A stretch of 64,000 nucleotides of DNA from positions 233,250 through 297,249 of the forward strand of contig NZ_JAIQDG010000007.1 of NCBI RefSeq assembly GCF_020037125.1, in the 5' to 3' direction. Made by a program: the position numbers and the translations under genes. Below, piece by piece: positions 27,879 to 37,300 of this stretch. Under the pieces are notes generated by a model that saw only the letters and a list, made by a program, of their open reading frames with translations, searched no databases and was not told the origin of the DNA. The stretch's first letter is position 1. Each line of letters opens with the position of its first letter. This stretch comes from Myxococcus sp. RHSTA-1-4 (GTDB lineage Bacteria; Myxococcota; Myxococcia; Myxococcales; Myxococcaceae).

Positions 27879-28973
27879 ATGGACATCCAACATGCCGTTC
27901 GGACCCTGCTCCTGATGGGAGCCCTGCTCGCGGCCGACGCGGGCGCCGCGGTGACGCGCGGGGACTTCCGGGTGCCCGCGGAGCCGGGCATCGAGCTCTC
28001 CGTCCGCGAGGTGCGTGACACCGGCAAGCAGGTGCCGGGGCTTCCGCCCGTCATCCTCCTTCATGGCGGGCGAGTCCCGGGCCGGGCTTCCTTCGACCTG
28101 CCCGTCGAGGGCGGCTCGCTCGCGGCGGACCTCGCGCGCGCGGGGCATGCCGTCTACGTCATGGATGCGCGTGGCTACGGCGGCTCCACCCGCCCCAAGG
28201 CCATGAGCGGGCCCGCCGCGGGCCGTCCACTCGTCACGTCTCACGAGGTCGTCCGCGACGTGCACGCGGTGGTGGGCTGGGTGAAGAAGCGAACCCGCCG
28301 GCCCCAGGTCGCCATCCTCGGCTGGGCCACCGGTGGCCACTGGGCGGGAATGTACGCCAGCCTCCACCCCGAAGAGGTCAGCCACCTGGTCGCCCTCAAC
28401 ACGCTGTATGCCGGGAGCACCGAGCACAAGATGCTCGGCCACGGCACGGAGTACGAGGACCCGAAGCGCCCGGGGCGCTTCAACGCAGAGGCGGTGGAGG
28501 CCTACCGCTGGAGCACGTCGGCCTCGCTCGTCGGTGGGTGGGACCGGTCCATTCCCATGGAAGACAAGGCGCAGTGGCGCTTCCCCGCGGTGGCAGAGGC
28601 CTACCAGCGCGAGGCGCTCGCGAGCGACCCGATGTCGGCCTCGCGGACTCCGCCGGCCCTTCGCGCCCCCTCCGGCGCGCTGGAGGACAGCTTCTACCTC
28701 GCCATCGGGCGGCAGCTCTGGGATGCGGCGTCCATCACCTCGCGCGTCCTCATCCTGCGCGCCGAGAAGGACTTCTGGAGCCGGCCCGAGGATGTCACCC
28801 GGCTCCAGGCGCACCTGGCCCATGCCGCCGAGGTGAAGGCCGTCACGATTCCCGAGGCGACCCACTTCGTGCACCTGGATCGGCCGGAGCGGGGGCGGGG
28901 CCTCTTCCTCGAGGAGGTCACCCGCTTCCTCGCCACTCCGGCGCCGGCCGGCCCGGCACGGACCGCGCGGTAG
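27879..28973 (+). CDS. Exported alpha/beta-hydrolase-like protein lacking the nucleophile Ser
   Basis: 364 aa from ATG 27879 after GCGGAGG. The signal peptide is MDIQHAVRTLLLMGALLAADAG in outline. The fold is clear: oxyanion loop ILLHGGRVPG, strand VYVMDARGYGGS, late Asp in LRAEKDFWS and His in EATHFVHLDR. However, the nucleophile elbow reads G-W-A-T-G (148-152), with Ala150 (codon gcc) where G-x-S-x-G should have Ser. The protein is therefore probably not a classical esterase; it may be a binding protein or use another mechanism. It converges with yjdM only 14 bases apart. Confidence 0.85.
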   Translation: MDIQHAVRTLLLMGALLAADAGAAVTRGDFRVPAEPGIELSVREVRDTGKQVPGLPPVILLHGGRVPGRASFDLPVEGGSLAADLARAGHAVYVMDARGYGGSTRPKAMSGPAAGRPLVTSHEVVRDVHAVVGWVKKRTRRPQVAILGWATGGHWAGMYASLHPEEVSHLVALNTLYAGSTEHKMLGHGTEYEDPKRPGRFNAEAVEAYRWSTSASLVGGWDRSIPMEDKAQWRFPAVAEAYQREALASDPMSASRTPPALRAPSGALEDSFYLAIGRQLWDAASITSRVLILRAEKDFWSRPEDVTRLQAHLAHAAEVKAVTIPEATHFVHLDRPERGRGLFLEEVTRFLATPAPAGPARTAR

Positions 28974-28987
28974 ACCGGCGGTCTCGC

Positions 28988-29335
28988 CTACGCCTTCTTC
29001 ACGAACTCCGACTTGAGCCCCATCGCGCCGATGCCGTCGATCTTGCAGTCGATGTCGTGATCTCCGTCGACGAGGCGGATGTTCCGGACCTTGGTGCCGA
29101 CCTTGACGACCGTCGACGAGCCCTTGACCTTCAGGTCCTTGATGACGGTGACGCTGTCGCCGTCCTGCAGCAGGTTGCCGTAGGCGTCGCGCACCTCGCG
29201 CTTCTCTTCACCGCCCGCGGGGGCGGCGGCCGCGTCTTTCGACCACTCATGCGCGCATTCCGGGCACACGAAGAGGCTGCCGTCTTCATAGGTGTACGCG
29301 GAATTGCATTTCGGACAGGGGGGCAGGGTGCTCAT
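28988..29335 (-). CDS. yjdM: YjdM/PhnA-type zinc-ribbon protein
   Basis: 115 aa, about the family length of 111. The N-terminal zinc ribbon has two CxxC pairs (CPKCNS and CPECAH). The conserved C-terminal domain contains [27 protein letters not shown] and [19 protein letters not shown]. Historically called PhnA, it is not the phosphonoacetate hydrolase; the molecular role is unknown. ATG at 29333-29335. It is divergent from the patatin gene; the 97 bases between hold both promoters. Confidence 0.9.
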   Translation of the reverse strand: MSTLPPCPKCNSAYTYEDGSLFVCPECAHEWSKDAAAAPAGGEEKREVRDAYGNLLQDGDSVTVIKDLKVKGSSTVVKVGTKVRNIRLVDGDHDIDCKIDGIGAMGLKSEFVKKA

Positions 29336-29432
29336 GGTCAATCCGGATTCGTAGGGGACGGACTGGCTTATACAGAAGACGGAGCCCTGTTGAAGGGACG
29401 GGTTGGGGCGGAAGTGGGCGAGAATGCGGGGT

Positions 29433-31832
29433 ATGCCGATGCTTCGTTCCCTTCTCCCCGCTTGTGCTGTCCTCCTGTGGGCCTGGGCGGCGAACGCCCA
29501 GGCGCCCGATGCCGGTGTCACGCCGGACGCAGGCCCCCCCGCCGAGGAGCCCCGGCGCGTGTACATGGGCACGGAGTTCCCGCCCGAGCACGTCGCGGAC
29601 CCGGCCGCCGCGAGTGAGCTGGCCAGGGCGACCGAGTCGAGCGCTCCGGTCCTCGTCGTCAGCGGCGGCATCAGCCTGGGGGCATACCAGGCGGGGTTCA
29701 TCTCCACGCTCGTGCGGTTCTGGAGCGTGGCTCGCCGGGATGGCGGCGCCGGCCTGGGAGACCCGACGCCCCGGGTGTGGACGGGCGCCTCGGCGGGCGC
29801 GGTGAATGCCCTGCTGGGTGGGCTGGCCTCCTGTGATCCCGCCTTCGAGCAGCCCCAATGGTCCCCCGAGGAGAGCCTTTTCTGGACCGTCTGGGTGAAG
29901 CAGCTCGACCTGGAGATGCTGCTTCCCCAGGACGACCCCGACCGGAGCAACCACCTCTTCAGCGCGCCTCACATGGAGCTGACGCTCGCGGAGATAGAGA
30001 AGGAGGCGAAGACGAAGCGCTTCCGGCCGGACTGCTCGTTCGCCTTCGGCCTCACGGTGACGAACCTGCGCGGCCGGGATGTTCCCTTCGGCTGGGGAGG
30101 CCCCGACTCCAAGGCGGAGCTGACACGCGTCACCGAGAAGCTCGTCGTCCAGGTGATGACGCGGGGAGATGGAACGCTCACGGCACGCCTGCCGTTCACG
30201 AAGGGCGCTTCGAGCGCGACGGCGCCCTACCTCGCGCTCGAGCAGGAAGCGCGGGTCCACTACCCGGCGCTGGGCGCGCCGCCGTCGGACGAGGAGGGTG
30301 GCCAGCCCGTCTCCCTCAAGAACCTGCTGCTCACCCCGCAGGCGTCGGGCGCGTTCCCGCTCGCGTTCCCTCCTGTCGAAGTCGACGTGTCGTTCTTCGA
30401 CGAGGTCCAGTGGGGCCCGAAGCAGTCGCTGAAGCTGGTGGACGGAGGCTTCCTCAACAACAACCCGCTGGACCTGGCGGTGCGGCTCGGGGCGCGCTGG
30501 GTCGACGAGGGAGGCGCGGGCTTCAATCGCTCGCGCTTTCCCGTCGTGTACCTGGACCAGGACGTCGTCGACTGGACGTGGAAGCCGCGCGACGCACCCC
30601 GGGAGGGCTCCCTCAGCCCGCTGGAGGAGACGTACTTCCAGCACGTGGGCAACCTCATGACCGCGGCGCGGGACAGCGTCGTGCTCGACACCCTGGAGCA
30701 CGACGCGAACCTGTCGGGCCGCATCAAGATTCCCCGGCGCGGCACCGTGCTCCCCTCCGAGTACCAGTTCGCGATGATGGGCTTCTTCGACCGGCGCTTC
30801 CGCCAGCACGACTTCTATCGCGGCATGCAGGACGCCATCCGCTTCCTGTCCACCCAGCTCACCTCGACCCGGGCCGTGGAGTCCCTGGTGCCGCGCGTCC
30901 CCGGACAGATGCTCGACAGGCGAGAGCAGGACATCCGCGACGTGCTCGGCATCTCCTCCGGCGGCTTCCGGTGCGTGGTGGACGGCGCCTGCGAGGACGT
31001 CGCGGATGGCGTCGAGCTGGGGAAGCTTCGCGACGCCACCGACGCCCTGACGCGGACCGCGAAGGCGAAGAAGCTGAAGCACGGTGACGTCGACGACCTG
31101 CTCGAGGCGCTCGGGGAGGTGGGCTACGAGTATGGCGAGGGCGTCATGGGCGTGGCGAAGGCGACGGGGACGCGGAGCGACCTGCTGCCGGTGCGCGTGC
31201 GCGTGGGCACGGCCTTCCATGACCTGGTCTCGCACCAGAAGAGCGGGCTGAGGATTGCCCTGCGCCCGGCCGGGGCCGCGTTCCTGGATGACTGGCTCAC
31301 CTATACGCCGCCGCGCCATGCGTTCACGGTCCATGCGAGCCGCCAGCGGGGCGTGGGAGTGGGCTGGGAGAAGCCGCTGTCGTCCACGGCCTACGAGGAG
31401 CGCCGGGAGGGGGGCGTGTCCGACCGGAGCGAGCTGAGGCTCGGCGTGGCGGTGTCCGCGTTCGGAGTGCGGGACATGGACCGGCTCGTGCCGAACGAGA
31501 CGCGGCTGCGGCTCGTCACGCTCGGCACGTATGCAGACTTCGTCTCCGACATGGATGGCTTCGGGGGCAGGGTGAAGGGGCTCCAGGGCGGGCCCTACGT
31601 CCGGCTGCGCGCGGGCCTGGGGGCGTCCGGCAGCTACCTTCGCAACCCCGAGGAGTTCTCCTTCCTCGTCCCCGAGGCGCGGCTCGGGGTGGACGTGGCG
31701 GAGCTGGTGGGCCTGCGGCTGAGCGTGCCCCTCTACCTCGTCAAGAAGTCGGAGGACGGGTGGCACCACGGGACGCCCAAGATCTTCAAGGAGACGGGCC
31801 TGGGCGTGGAGGTGCTGATCACCCGGTGGTGA
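29433..31832 (+). CDS. Exported patatin-like phospholipase with barrel-like C-terminus
   Basis: About 799 aa from ATG 29433 (ATG 29424 and 29439 also possible). A signal peptide ([21 protein letters not shown]) precedes a patatin domain: oxyanion loop [12 protein letters not shown], nucleophile Ser120 in GASAG, and the dyad Asp at about 337 in [13 protein letters not shown]. The middle is helical. The last 170 residues consist of alternating strands ([60 protein letters not shown]) and end in Trp, as in outer-membrane barrels. It would cleave lipid acyl esters outside the cytoplasm; a patatin-barrel layout recalls type Vd proteins but without an obvious POTRA. Confidence 0.85.
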   Translation: MPMLRSLLPACAVLLWAWAANAQAPDAGVTPDAGPPAEEPRRVYMGTEFPPEHVADPAAASELARATESSAPVLVVSGGISLGAYQAGFISTLVRFWSVARRDGGAGLGDPTPRVWTGASAGAVNALLGGLASCDPAFEQPQWSPEESLFWTVWVKQLDLEMLLPQDDPDRSNHLFSAPHMELTLAEIEKEAKTKRFRPDCSFAFGLTVTNLRGRDVPFGWGGPDSKAELTRVTEKLVVQVMTRGDGTLTARLPFTKGASSATAPYLALEQEARVHYPALGAPPSDEEGGQPVSLKNLLLTPQASGAFPLAFPPVEVDVSFFDEVQWGPKQSLKLVDGGFLNNNPLDLAVRLGARWVDEGGAGFNRSRFPVVYLDQDVVDWTWKPRDAPREGSLSPLEETYFQHVGNLMTAARDSVVLDTLEHDANLSGRIKIPRRGTVLPSEYQFAMMGFFDRRFRQHDFYRGMQDAIRFLSTQLTSTRAVESLVPRVPGQMLDRREQDIRDVLGISSGGFRCVVDGACEDVADGVELGKLRDATDALTRTAKAKKLKHGDVDDLLEALGEVGYEYGEGVMGVAKATGTRSDLLPVRVRVGTAFHDLVSHQKSGLRIALRPAGAAFLDDWLTYTPPRHAFTVHASRQRGVGVGWEKPLSSTAYEERREGGVSDRSELRLGVAVSAFGVRDMDRLVPNETRLRLVTLGTYADFVSDMDGFGGRVKGLQGGPYVRLRAGLGASGSYLRNPEEFSFLVPEARLGVDVAELVGLRLSVPLYLVKKSEDGWHHGTPKIFKETGLGVEVLITRW

Positions 31833-31850
31833 GCGGTCTCCCCGCCGCCT

Positions 31851-33767
31851 TCAGATGGACGTGTAGAGGCGCCGGAAGACGATGTTCGAGGGGCCGGTGC
31901 GTGAGGCGAGGTAGAACAGCCAGATGCTGCCGTCGGGGGCGAGGACCGCATGGGGCAGGATGTTGGAGTTGCGGGCGCCCGTGAGCATGCGCGCGGGCCA
32001 CCAGGTCCCATCCGCTCCGCGCCGGATGAACCAGATTTCATTGTTCGCGTTGCGGTTGAAGAACAGCCAGAGGTCTCCCATCACGTCCATCACCGCGGTG
32101 GGGTTGGCATCCCCCTGCTGGGTGGTGGGGACGGTGTCCACCTGCGAGGAGCCGTCCGCGCGGAAGCTCGCGACCCGCAACCCTCCCGAGTCGTTGCCCC
32201 AGAAGAGCAGGGCCTGACCCTCGTTGTCGGGGACGAGGAAGGGGTCGAAGTCGATGCCACCCGAGTTGAAGGTGCCGAGCTGCGTGACGACCCCGTCCGC
32301 GAGGGAGAGCCGGGCCACCCCGATGTCAACGCCCGTACGGAAGCCGGCCCATATCCGGCCGCTGTTGTCGACCGTGGCGTGGAAGTGGCGCTGGGTGGTG
32401 GTGTTGGGAATGGAGGCGAAGGACTTGGGGCTGGAGTCGATGAAGACGCCGTCCGTGTGCCGGTAGCGGCGGAACTGCCACTGGCTCCCCGTCGTGGTGA
32501 AGAAGAAGAACGCCGCGAGGTTGCCGTGCACCCGGACCGCGGGGGCAGAGCCCGAGTCGGACACCTGCTGCTCGGGGGCGCCCGGATCCAGGCCCGGGAG
32601 CAGGCGCTTGCAGAAGATGCCCGACACCTCGCGCTGGTAGGTCAGCAGGGCGCCTCCGTCGGGGAGTGGAGCCGCGTCGGGCTCCCGGTTGCGTGCGCTT
32701 CCAGAGGTGTACTTGCGCAGTGAGCCGAACGAGGGGGTGAAGAGCGTCTCGCGAGTATCCAGAGAGGCGCCGACAATCTGGTCCAGCCCCTCCTGCGGCG
32801 CCTCCCAGTAGGCCTGGAGCCTCTCCTGGGCGTCGACGAAGAAGGCCCTCTTGATGTTGTCGGAGCCCGGGGTGTCCGACACCACCCGCTCGTCTTCGCC
32901 CGGAAGCTCGCCGCGCATCAGCAGGTTGATGGCCCTGCGCAGGCTGAGGCGTGGTCTCGAATAGGTGTTGTACAGGCGGTACGTGGAGGCATTCTCGCCG
33001 AGGGTGTCCTCGATGAGGGTGGCTGGCGGCAGCATCAGGCGGGAGCCGCGCCGGTCGGTGATGTCCTGGAAGGTGACGGGGCCCCCGCTCGCGCGGCGGC
33101 GGATGCTCGCCAGGGCGAAGTAGCTGTGTCCTTGCAGATAGTCCGGGTCCGATACCGGTGGAATCCCGAAGCCCGTCTGCGGCACGTGGCCGGACTGGCG
33201 CACGCGCACCACCCACTCGCGCTTGAGGCGCGCGCAGCTCTCCGTCCCCAGCCCCGGGAAGACGAGCCGCGGGTCCTCGCTGGGCCGCACCAGCCGCTCC
33301 CACACGTCCAGGTAGACGAGCAGGTCGCCGTCGACGGCCGGCAGCTCGGGAATCTGGGGCACGCCCCACGCCGCGGCCAGGGCGGCCGAGCCCGGTTGGC
33401 TCACGTGCAGCGGCTGGCCCCGGTAGGTGAGGTCCTCCGCGATGATGACGTCCAGCCCGTCCACGAGGCAGCGCCCCACGTGGTGCAGCCCCCGGTCCAG
33501 CAGTGGGGGCGTCCCGTCGTCTCCGGGCTCGTACACCCGGGCGCGGACGACGAAGTTGTCGGGGGTCTCCGAGCCCTGCACGACGAAGGCGTTCATGCCC
33601 TCGGGGATGCCGTCGCCGACGAACCACTTGAGGAAGGCGCGCAGCTCGAAGCGGCGCACGTCCTCCAGCTCGTTCCAGTCCGCGTCCACGATGGGCACGC
33701 CCTGCTGGAGCCGGACGCTGATGTAGCGCTTCAGCGGGTCGAACGTGTTGGGGGAGATGATGGCCAT
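31851..33767 (-). CDS. DUF6519-like baseplate-associated protein with C-terminal propeller
   Basis: 638 aa, last gene of the injection-system operon. The N-terminus contains RYISVRLQQGVPIVDADWNE, the pattern I associate with DUF6519 proteins of contractile injection loci. The middle is a mixed region with FQDITDRRGSRLMLPP. Residues from about 420 to the end are short repeated strands of the type GNLAAFFFFTTTG, GRIWAGFRTG, GQALLFWGND, GDLWLFFNRNANN and GSIWLFYLAS, i.e. a sialidase- or propeller-like domain that could bind a ligand or target surface. It starts 18 bases after the preceding gene and converges with the patatin gene. Confidence 0.75.
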   Translation of the reverse strand: MAIISPNTFDPLKRYISVRLQQGVPIVDADWNELEDVRRFELRAFLKWFVGDGIPEGMNAFVVQGSETPDNFVVRARVYEPGDDGTPPLLDRGLHHVGRCLVDGLDVIIAEDLTYRGQPLHVSQPGSAALAAAWGVPQIPELPAVDGDLLVYLDVWERLVRPSEDPRLVFPGLGTESCARLKREWVVRVRQSGHVPQTGFGIPPVSDPDYLQGHSYFALASIRRRASGGPVTFQDITDRRGSRLMLPPATLIEDTLGENASTYRLYNTYSRPRLSLRRAINLLMRGELPGEDERVVSDTPGSDNIKRAFFVDAQERLQAYWEAPQEGLDQIVGASLDTRETLFTPSFGSLRKYTSGSARNREPDAAPLPDGGALLTYQREVSGIFCKRLLPGLDPGAPEQQVSDSGSAPAVRVHGNLAAFFFFTTTGSQWQFRRYRHTDGVFIDSSPKSFASIPNTTTQRHFHATVDNSGRIWAGFRTGVDIGVARLSLADGVVTQLGTFNSGGIDFDPFLVPDNEGQALLFWGNDSGGLRVASFRADGSSQVDTVPTTQQGDANPTAVMDVMGDLWLFFNRNANNEIWFIRRGADGTWWPARMLTGARNSNILPHAVLAPDGSIWLFYLASRTGPSNIVFRRLYTSI

Positions 33768-33785
33768 GCGCGGCGCTCCTGCGCT

Positions 33786-34343
33786 TCAGAAGACGAGCCA
33801 GACGGTGCGCTCCAGCGTGCTGGCCGCGTCCTTGGTGATGACGGGGTGGGTGACGTAGTTGATGAGGATGGACTGCCCGTCCAGCCGGCCCACGAGCCCG
33901 AACTCGCGCAGCGCGCTGGTGGGGTGGCCCGTCGCCGTGTCGGGCCAGGGCGGCACTCCGGGCCCCAGCGAGGCGGAGATCTGGAGCCGGTTCGTGGGCG
34001 TGGGCGACACCGAGGCGCCCGAGAGGAAGGAGAGGGTGAGCGCCGAGCGCGGGACGAGGTGCGGGTGCGGGTCCACCAGGGCCGTCTGCGCGCTGGTGGC
34101 CGGCGGGATGAAGCCCGAGTCCCAGGCCTCCAGGCCCGCGCCCACCGCCAGGCCCTGGATGCCGAGCGCCTCCGGCGGCCCGCCGCGCAGGAAGGCCGCC
34201 AGCAGGCTGCGGCAGGAGCCCACGATGGCGTTGCTCCGCCAGCCGCTGTCCCACGACACCTGTCCCCGGGCGTCGCGCACCACGTCGCGGTAGAGCCCAT
34301 GAAGGCCCTCCGCGGCCCTCTCCATGCCGGGCCGTCCCGCCAT
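33786..34343 (-). CDS. Hypothetical protein of the injection-system operon
   Basis: 185 aa from ATG 34341-34343, with a good GAGGAGG site. It begins AGRPGMERAAEGLHGLYRD and has a conserved-looking segment VSWDSGWRSNAIVGSCRSLLAAFLRGG, then beta-rich sequence (ALTLSFLSGASVSPTP, RLQISASLGPG, LVGRLDGQSILINYVTHPVI). It sits between the giant baseplate fusion and the DUF6519-like gene, so a structural or assembly role in the baseplate or fibre is likely from position alone. No family recognised. Confidence 0.7.
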   Translation of the reverse strand: MAGRPGMERAAEGLHGLYRDVVRDARGQVSWDSGWRSNAIVGSCRSLLAAFLRGGPPEALGIQGLAVGAGLEAWDSGFIPPATSAQTALVDPHPHLVPRSALTLSFLSGASVSPTPTNRLQISASLGPGVPPWPDTATGHPTSALREFGLVGRLDGQSILINYVTHPVITKDAASTLERTVWLVF

Positions 34344-34369
34344 GCGTGCCTCCTCGCGAAACCCTCGTG

Positions 34370-37300
34370 TCAACCGGGGGGAAAGAAGAAGGTCCGGCGC
34401 CGCCAGGTGGTGGGCCTGCCCGGGTCCACCGAGACGTCGTCCTTCGTGTTGGAAGCGAGAATCTTCCATCCAGGCAGGGCCGCCGAGGTGCCGTCCGCGG
34501 GTCCCGGGTACGTGTCGATAAATGGATGATTGTCCTGGTATCGCTCCTCGATGTCCTGGCCGGCCGGGTACATGGACTCGACGGTGAGGGAGGGAGCGAG
34601 GACGAGCACGGCGCGGGTGTTGATGGGCAGGAAGCGGTGCAGCAATTGCCGCACCCGCTCTCCCTCGTCGGCCGTCAGCGGGTCTCCGAACGGAGTGCGG
34701 CTCACATACAGCCCAAGCGTGCCGCGGGTGTAGAGCTCGTCGTCCGTGAGGGGCGCCTCGTTGGCGGGCCGCTGCGGGGTGTACGCGAGCAGGTCCCCCC
34801 AGCGCCGCTGGAGCCCGGCACGCGCGAGGTCGGAGAGCACGATGCTCGTCGAGCCCGCATGGCGGCGCAGCGAGCCCTCCTCCGCGATGCGCGCCGAGCC
34901 CACTCCGGACAGCGCCACGCTCCTGTCGCTCCGGTGGAAGAGCCACACCGTCCCGTCCCCCAGCGCCACGGGCACCGGGGCTGTGTCCGCCTCGGGGCCG
35001 TCCGTGAGCAGCTCCGGCGCGCCGACGTCACCGGCCGCGTCCACGGACACGGACCACAGCCGGGTGCCGCCGCTCCGGTCCGAGCGGAAGTACACGCGGG
35101 CGCCGCCGCCCGGCAGCGCGACGATTCCCGGCTCGCGGTCCGTGGCGCGCCCGAGCGCTGGTGGGCGGGTGAGCTCGCGCTCCTCGCCCCAGGTGAAGGA
35201 GCCCGCATCGAAGCGGCGGTAGCGCAACAGCCAGGTGTCCTCGGCCGTGCCCCCGTCCGGGTGGTGCGCGTACGCGAGCCACAGGTTGCCGGCGCCGTCC
35301 CTGGCCACCGCCGGCTCGCGGCGGCCGCCCAGGCCCGAGGCCAGCGCGCGGCGGGCCGACCAGGGCCCATGCACCGCGCGCACGTTGTTGCTCGCGAGCC
35401 CCTGGGCCGTGGTGAGCGTGGTGAAGGCGCCGTCCGGGCGCCGCATGGACAGTCCCGCCGCCGTGGCGGCCCACACCGTCCCATCGCGCTCCAGCGTGAC
35501 GCCACGCACGTCGTTGCTCGCCAGCCCGCGCCGCGTGTCGAAGGTCTCGAAGCCGCCCGGGGGCCGGCGCACGCACAGCCCGCTCGAGGTGCCGAACCAC
35601 ACCGCACCTCCGGCGCCCAGCGCCACCGAGCGCACGTCCAGCGAGGGCAGCCCGTCCGCGGCGCCGAAGATGCGCACGGTGCCGTCCGGCTCGCGCCTCA
35701 CCAGCCCGCCGGCCGTCGCCGCCCACACCGTGCCGTCCCGCGCCACGGCCACCGCGCGCACGATGAAGCCCGGGAAGCAGTCCGGGGGGCCGCAGGGCCG
35801 CCACGTCCCGCCCGGGGGCCGCACACTGAGCGCCGCCGCCGTCGCGAGCCACACCGTGCCGTCCTGTGCCACGGCCACCCCTCGCACGTCGTTGGAGGAG
35901 AGCCCGTCGGCCGTGGTGAATGTGGAGTGGCTGCCGTCCTCGCGCAGGAGGCTGACGCCGCCCGCCGTGGCGACCCAGGCCGTCCCGTCCGGCGCGAGCG
36001 CGACGGCCCGCACGTCGTTGGAGGGCAGGCCCTTGCCGGTGTCGAAGGTGGAGGTGGTGCCGTCGGGCCGGCGGAGGACCACTCCCGCCGGGGTGGCGAA
36101 CCACGCCATGCCCCGCGCGTCCACCGCGACGTTTCGCACGTCCGCGCTCGGCAGGCCCTGGGACTTGCCCAGCGTGGTGAAGGGCCCGCTTCCGCGCCGC
36201 ACGCTCACGCCGGAGGAGGTGGCGACCCACAGCCGCTCGTCCCAGCGCGCCGAGTGGATGTGCCAGCGGCCCTCCTGGTGGGAGGCCCAGAAGAGGCTCA
36301 CGGCACCGCCCGCGTCCGCCAGGGCATACGGGTCCGCGTGGAAGCCGTCCGGCACGGTGCCCACGTCCTGGGGCGCGCTCCAGGCGTGGCGCTCGTCCCA
36401 GTGGCCCCGCGCGGAGGCGTTGCCCGGGCCGAAGCCGAGCGCCCGAGCCGTGGTGGAGCCGGCGAAGTCCACCTCCAGCCGGGCGGAGTCCCCCGTCACC
36501 ACCGTCTCCAGCCGCAGCGTGCGGTCCGGCTGCGCGGCGGCCCGCACATGGGAGAGCCGCCCGTTGATCGCGGCGGCCACCTCGGACGCGGTGGCGCGCC
36601 TCACGTCCGCGAAGTCCGTCTCCCGCACCTCGAACGTCTCCGCGCCGAAGCCGCCGGTGAGGCGCAGCCGCGTGCCCGGTGCCAGCGCGAAGGGCTCGCG
36701 CCGCTGGCCGAGCAGCCGGGCCGGCGTGGCGGGCCTCGGCGTGCCGAGCACCCAGCACAGGCGCGAGGCGGGCGTGTCCGGTGCCTCCACGAAGGCCAGC
36801 CACAGGCGCCGATCCGGAATCGCGGCGGCGGTGGGCATCGAGCGCGGCGCGGACGTGGGCAGCTCCACCGGATGCGAGTCCCGCCACGCGCCGTCCACCA
36901 TCACCTTGTGGCGCACCTCCGGCGCCGTTCCCGGGACGCTGGCCGCCAGGGTGGCGCTCCGGGCCACGCGCGCCGGGGCGCTGACGGGCCCGGTGGAGAG
37001 CAGGTCGGAGGCAGGGAGCTCTCGCGCCTCGTAGAGGAGGTGCAGCCGCCCCGCGGCATCGCGCGTGGCCGAGGGCCTCCCTCCGGGCGCGCCCTCCAGG
37101 GTGACGAGGCTGGTGGGCGGCGCCTCCACGAGCAGCGCGGACTCGGGCCCCTGCGTGTGCGAGGCCAGCTCCAGCCTTCCGTCCTGCGTGGTCCGTACCG
37201 CCACCTCGGAGAGGACGGCGGCGAGCGCCGAGGCCACCTCCGAGGCGGTGGCGGCCTCGGGGCGTGCGAAATCCGTGGCACGGAAGCGCACGCCGGCCGG

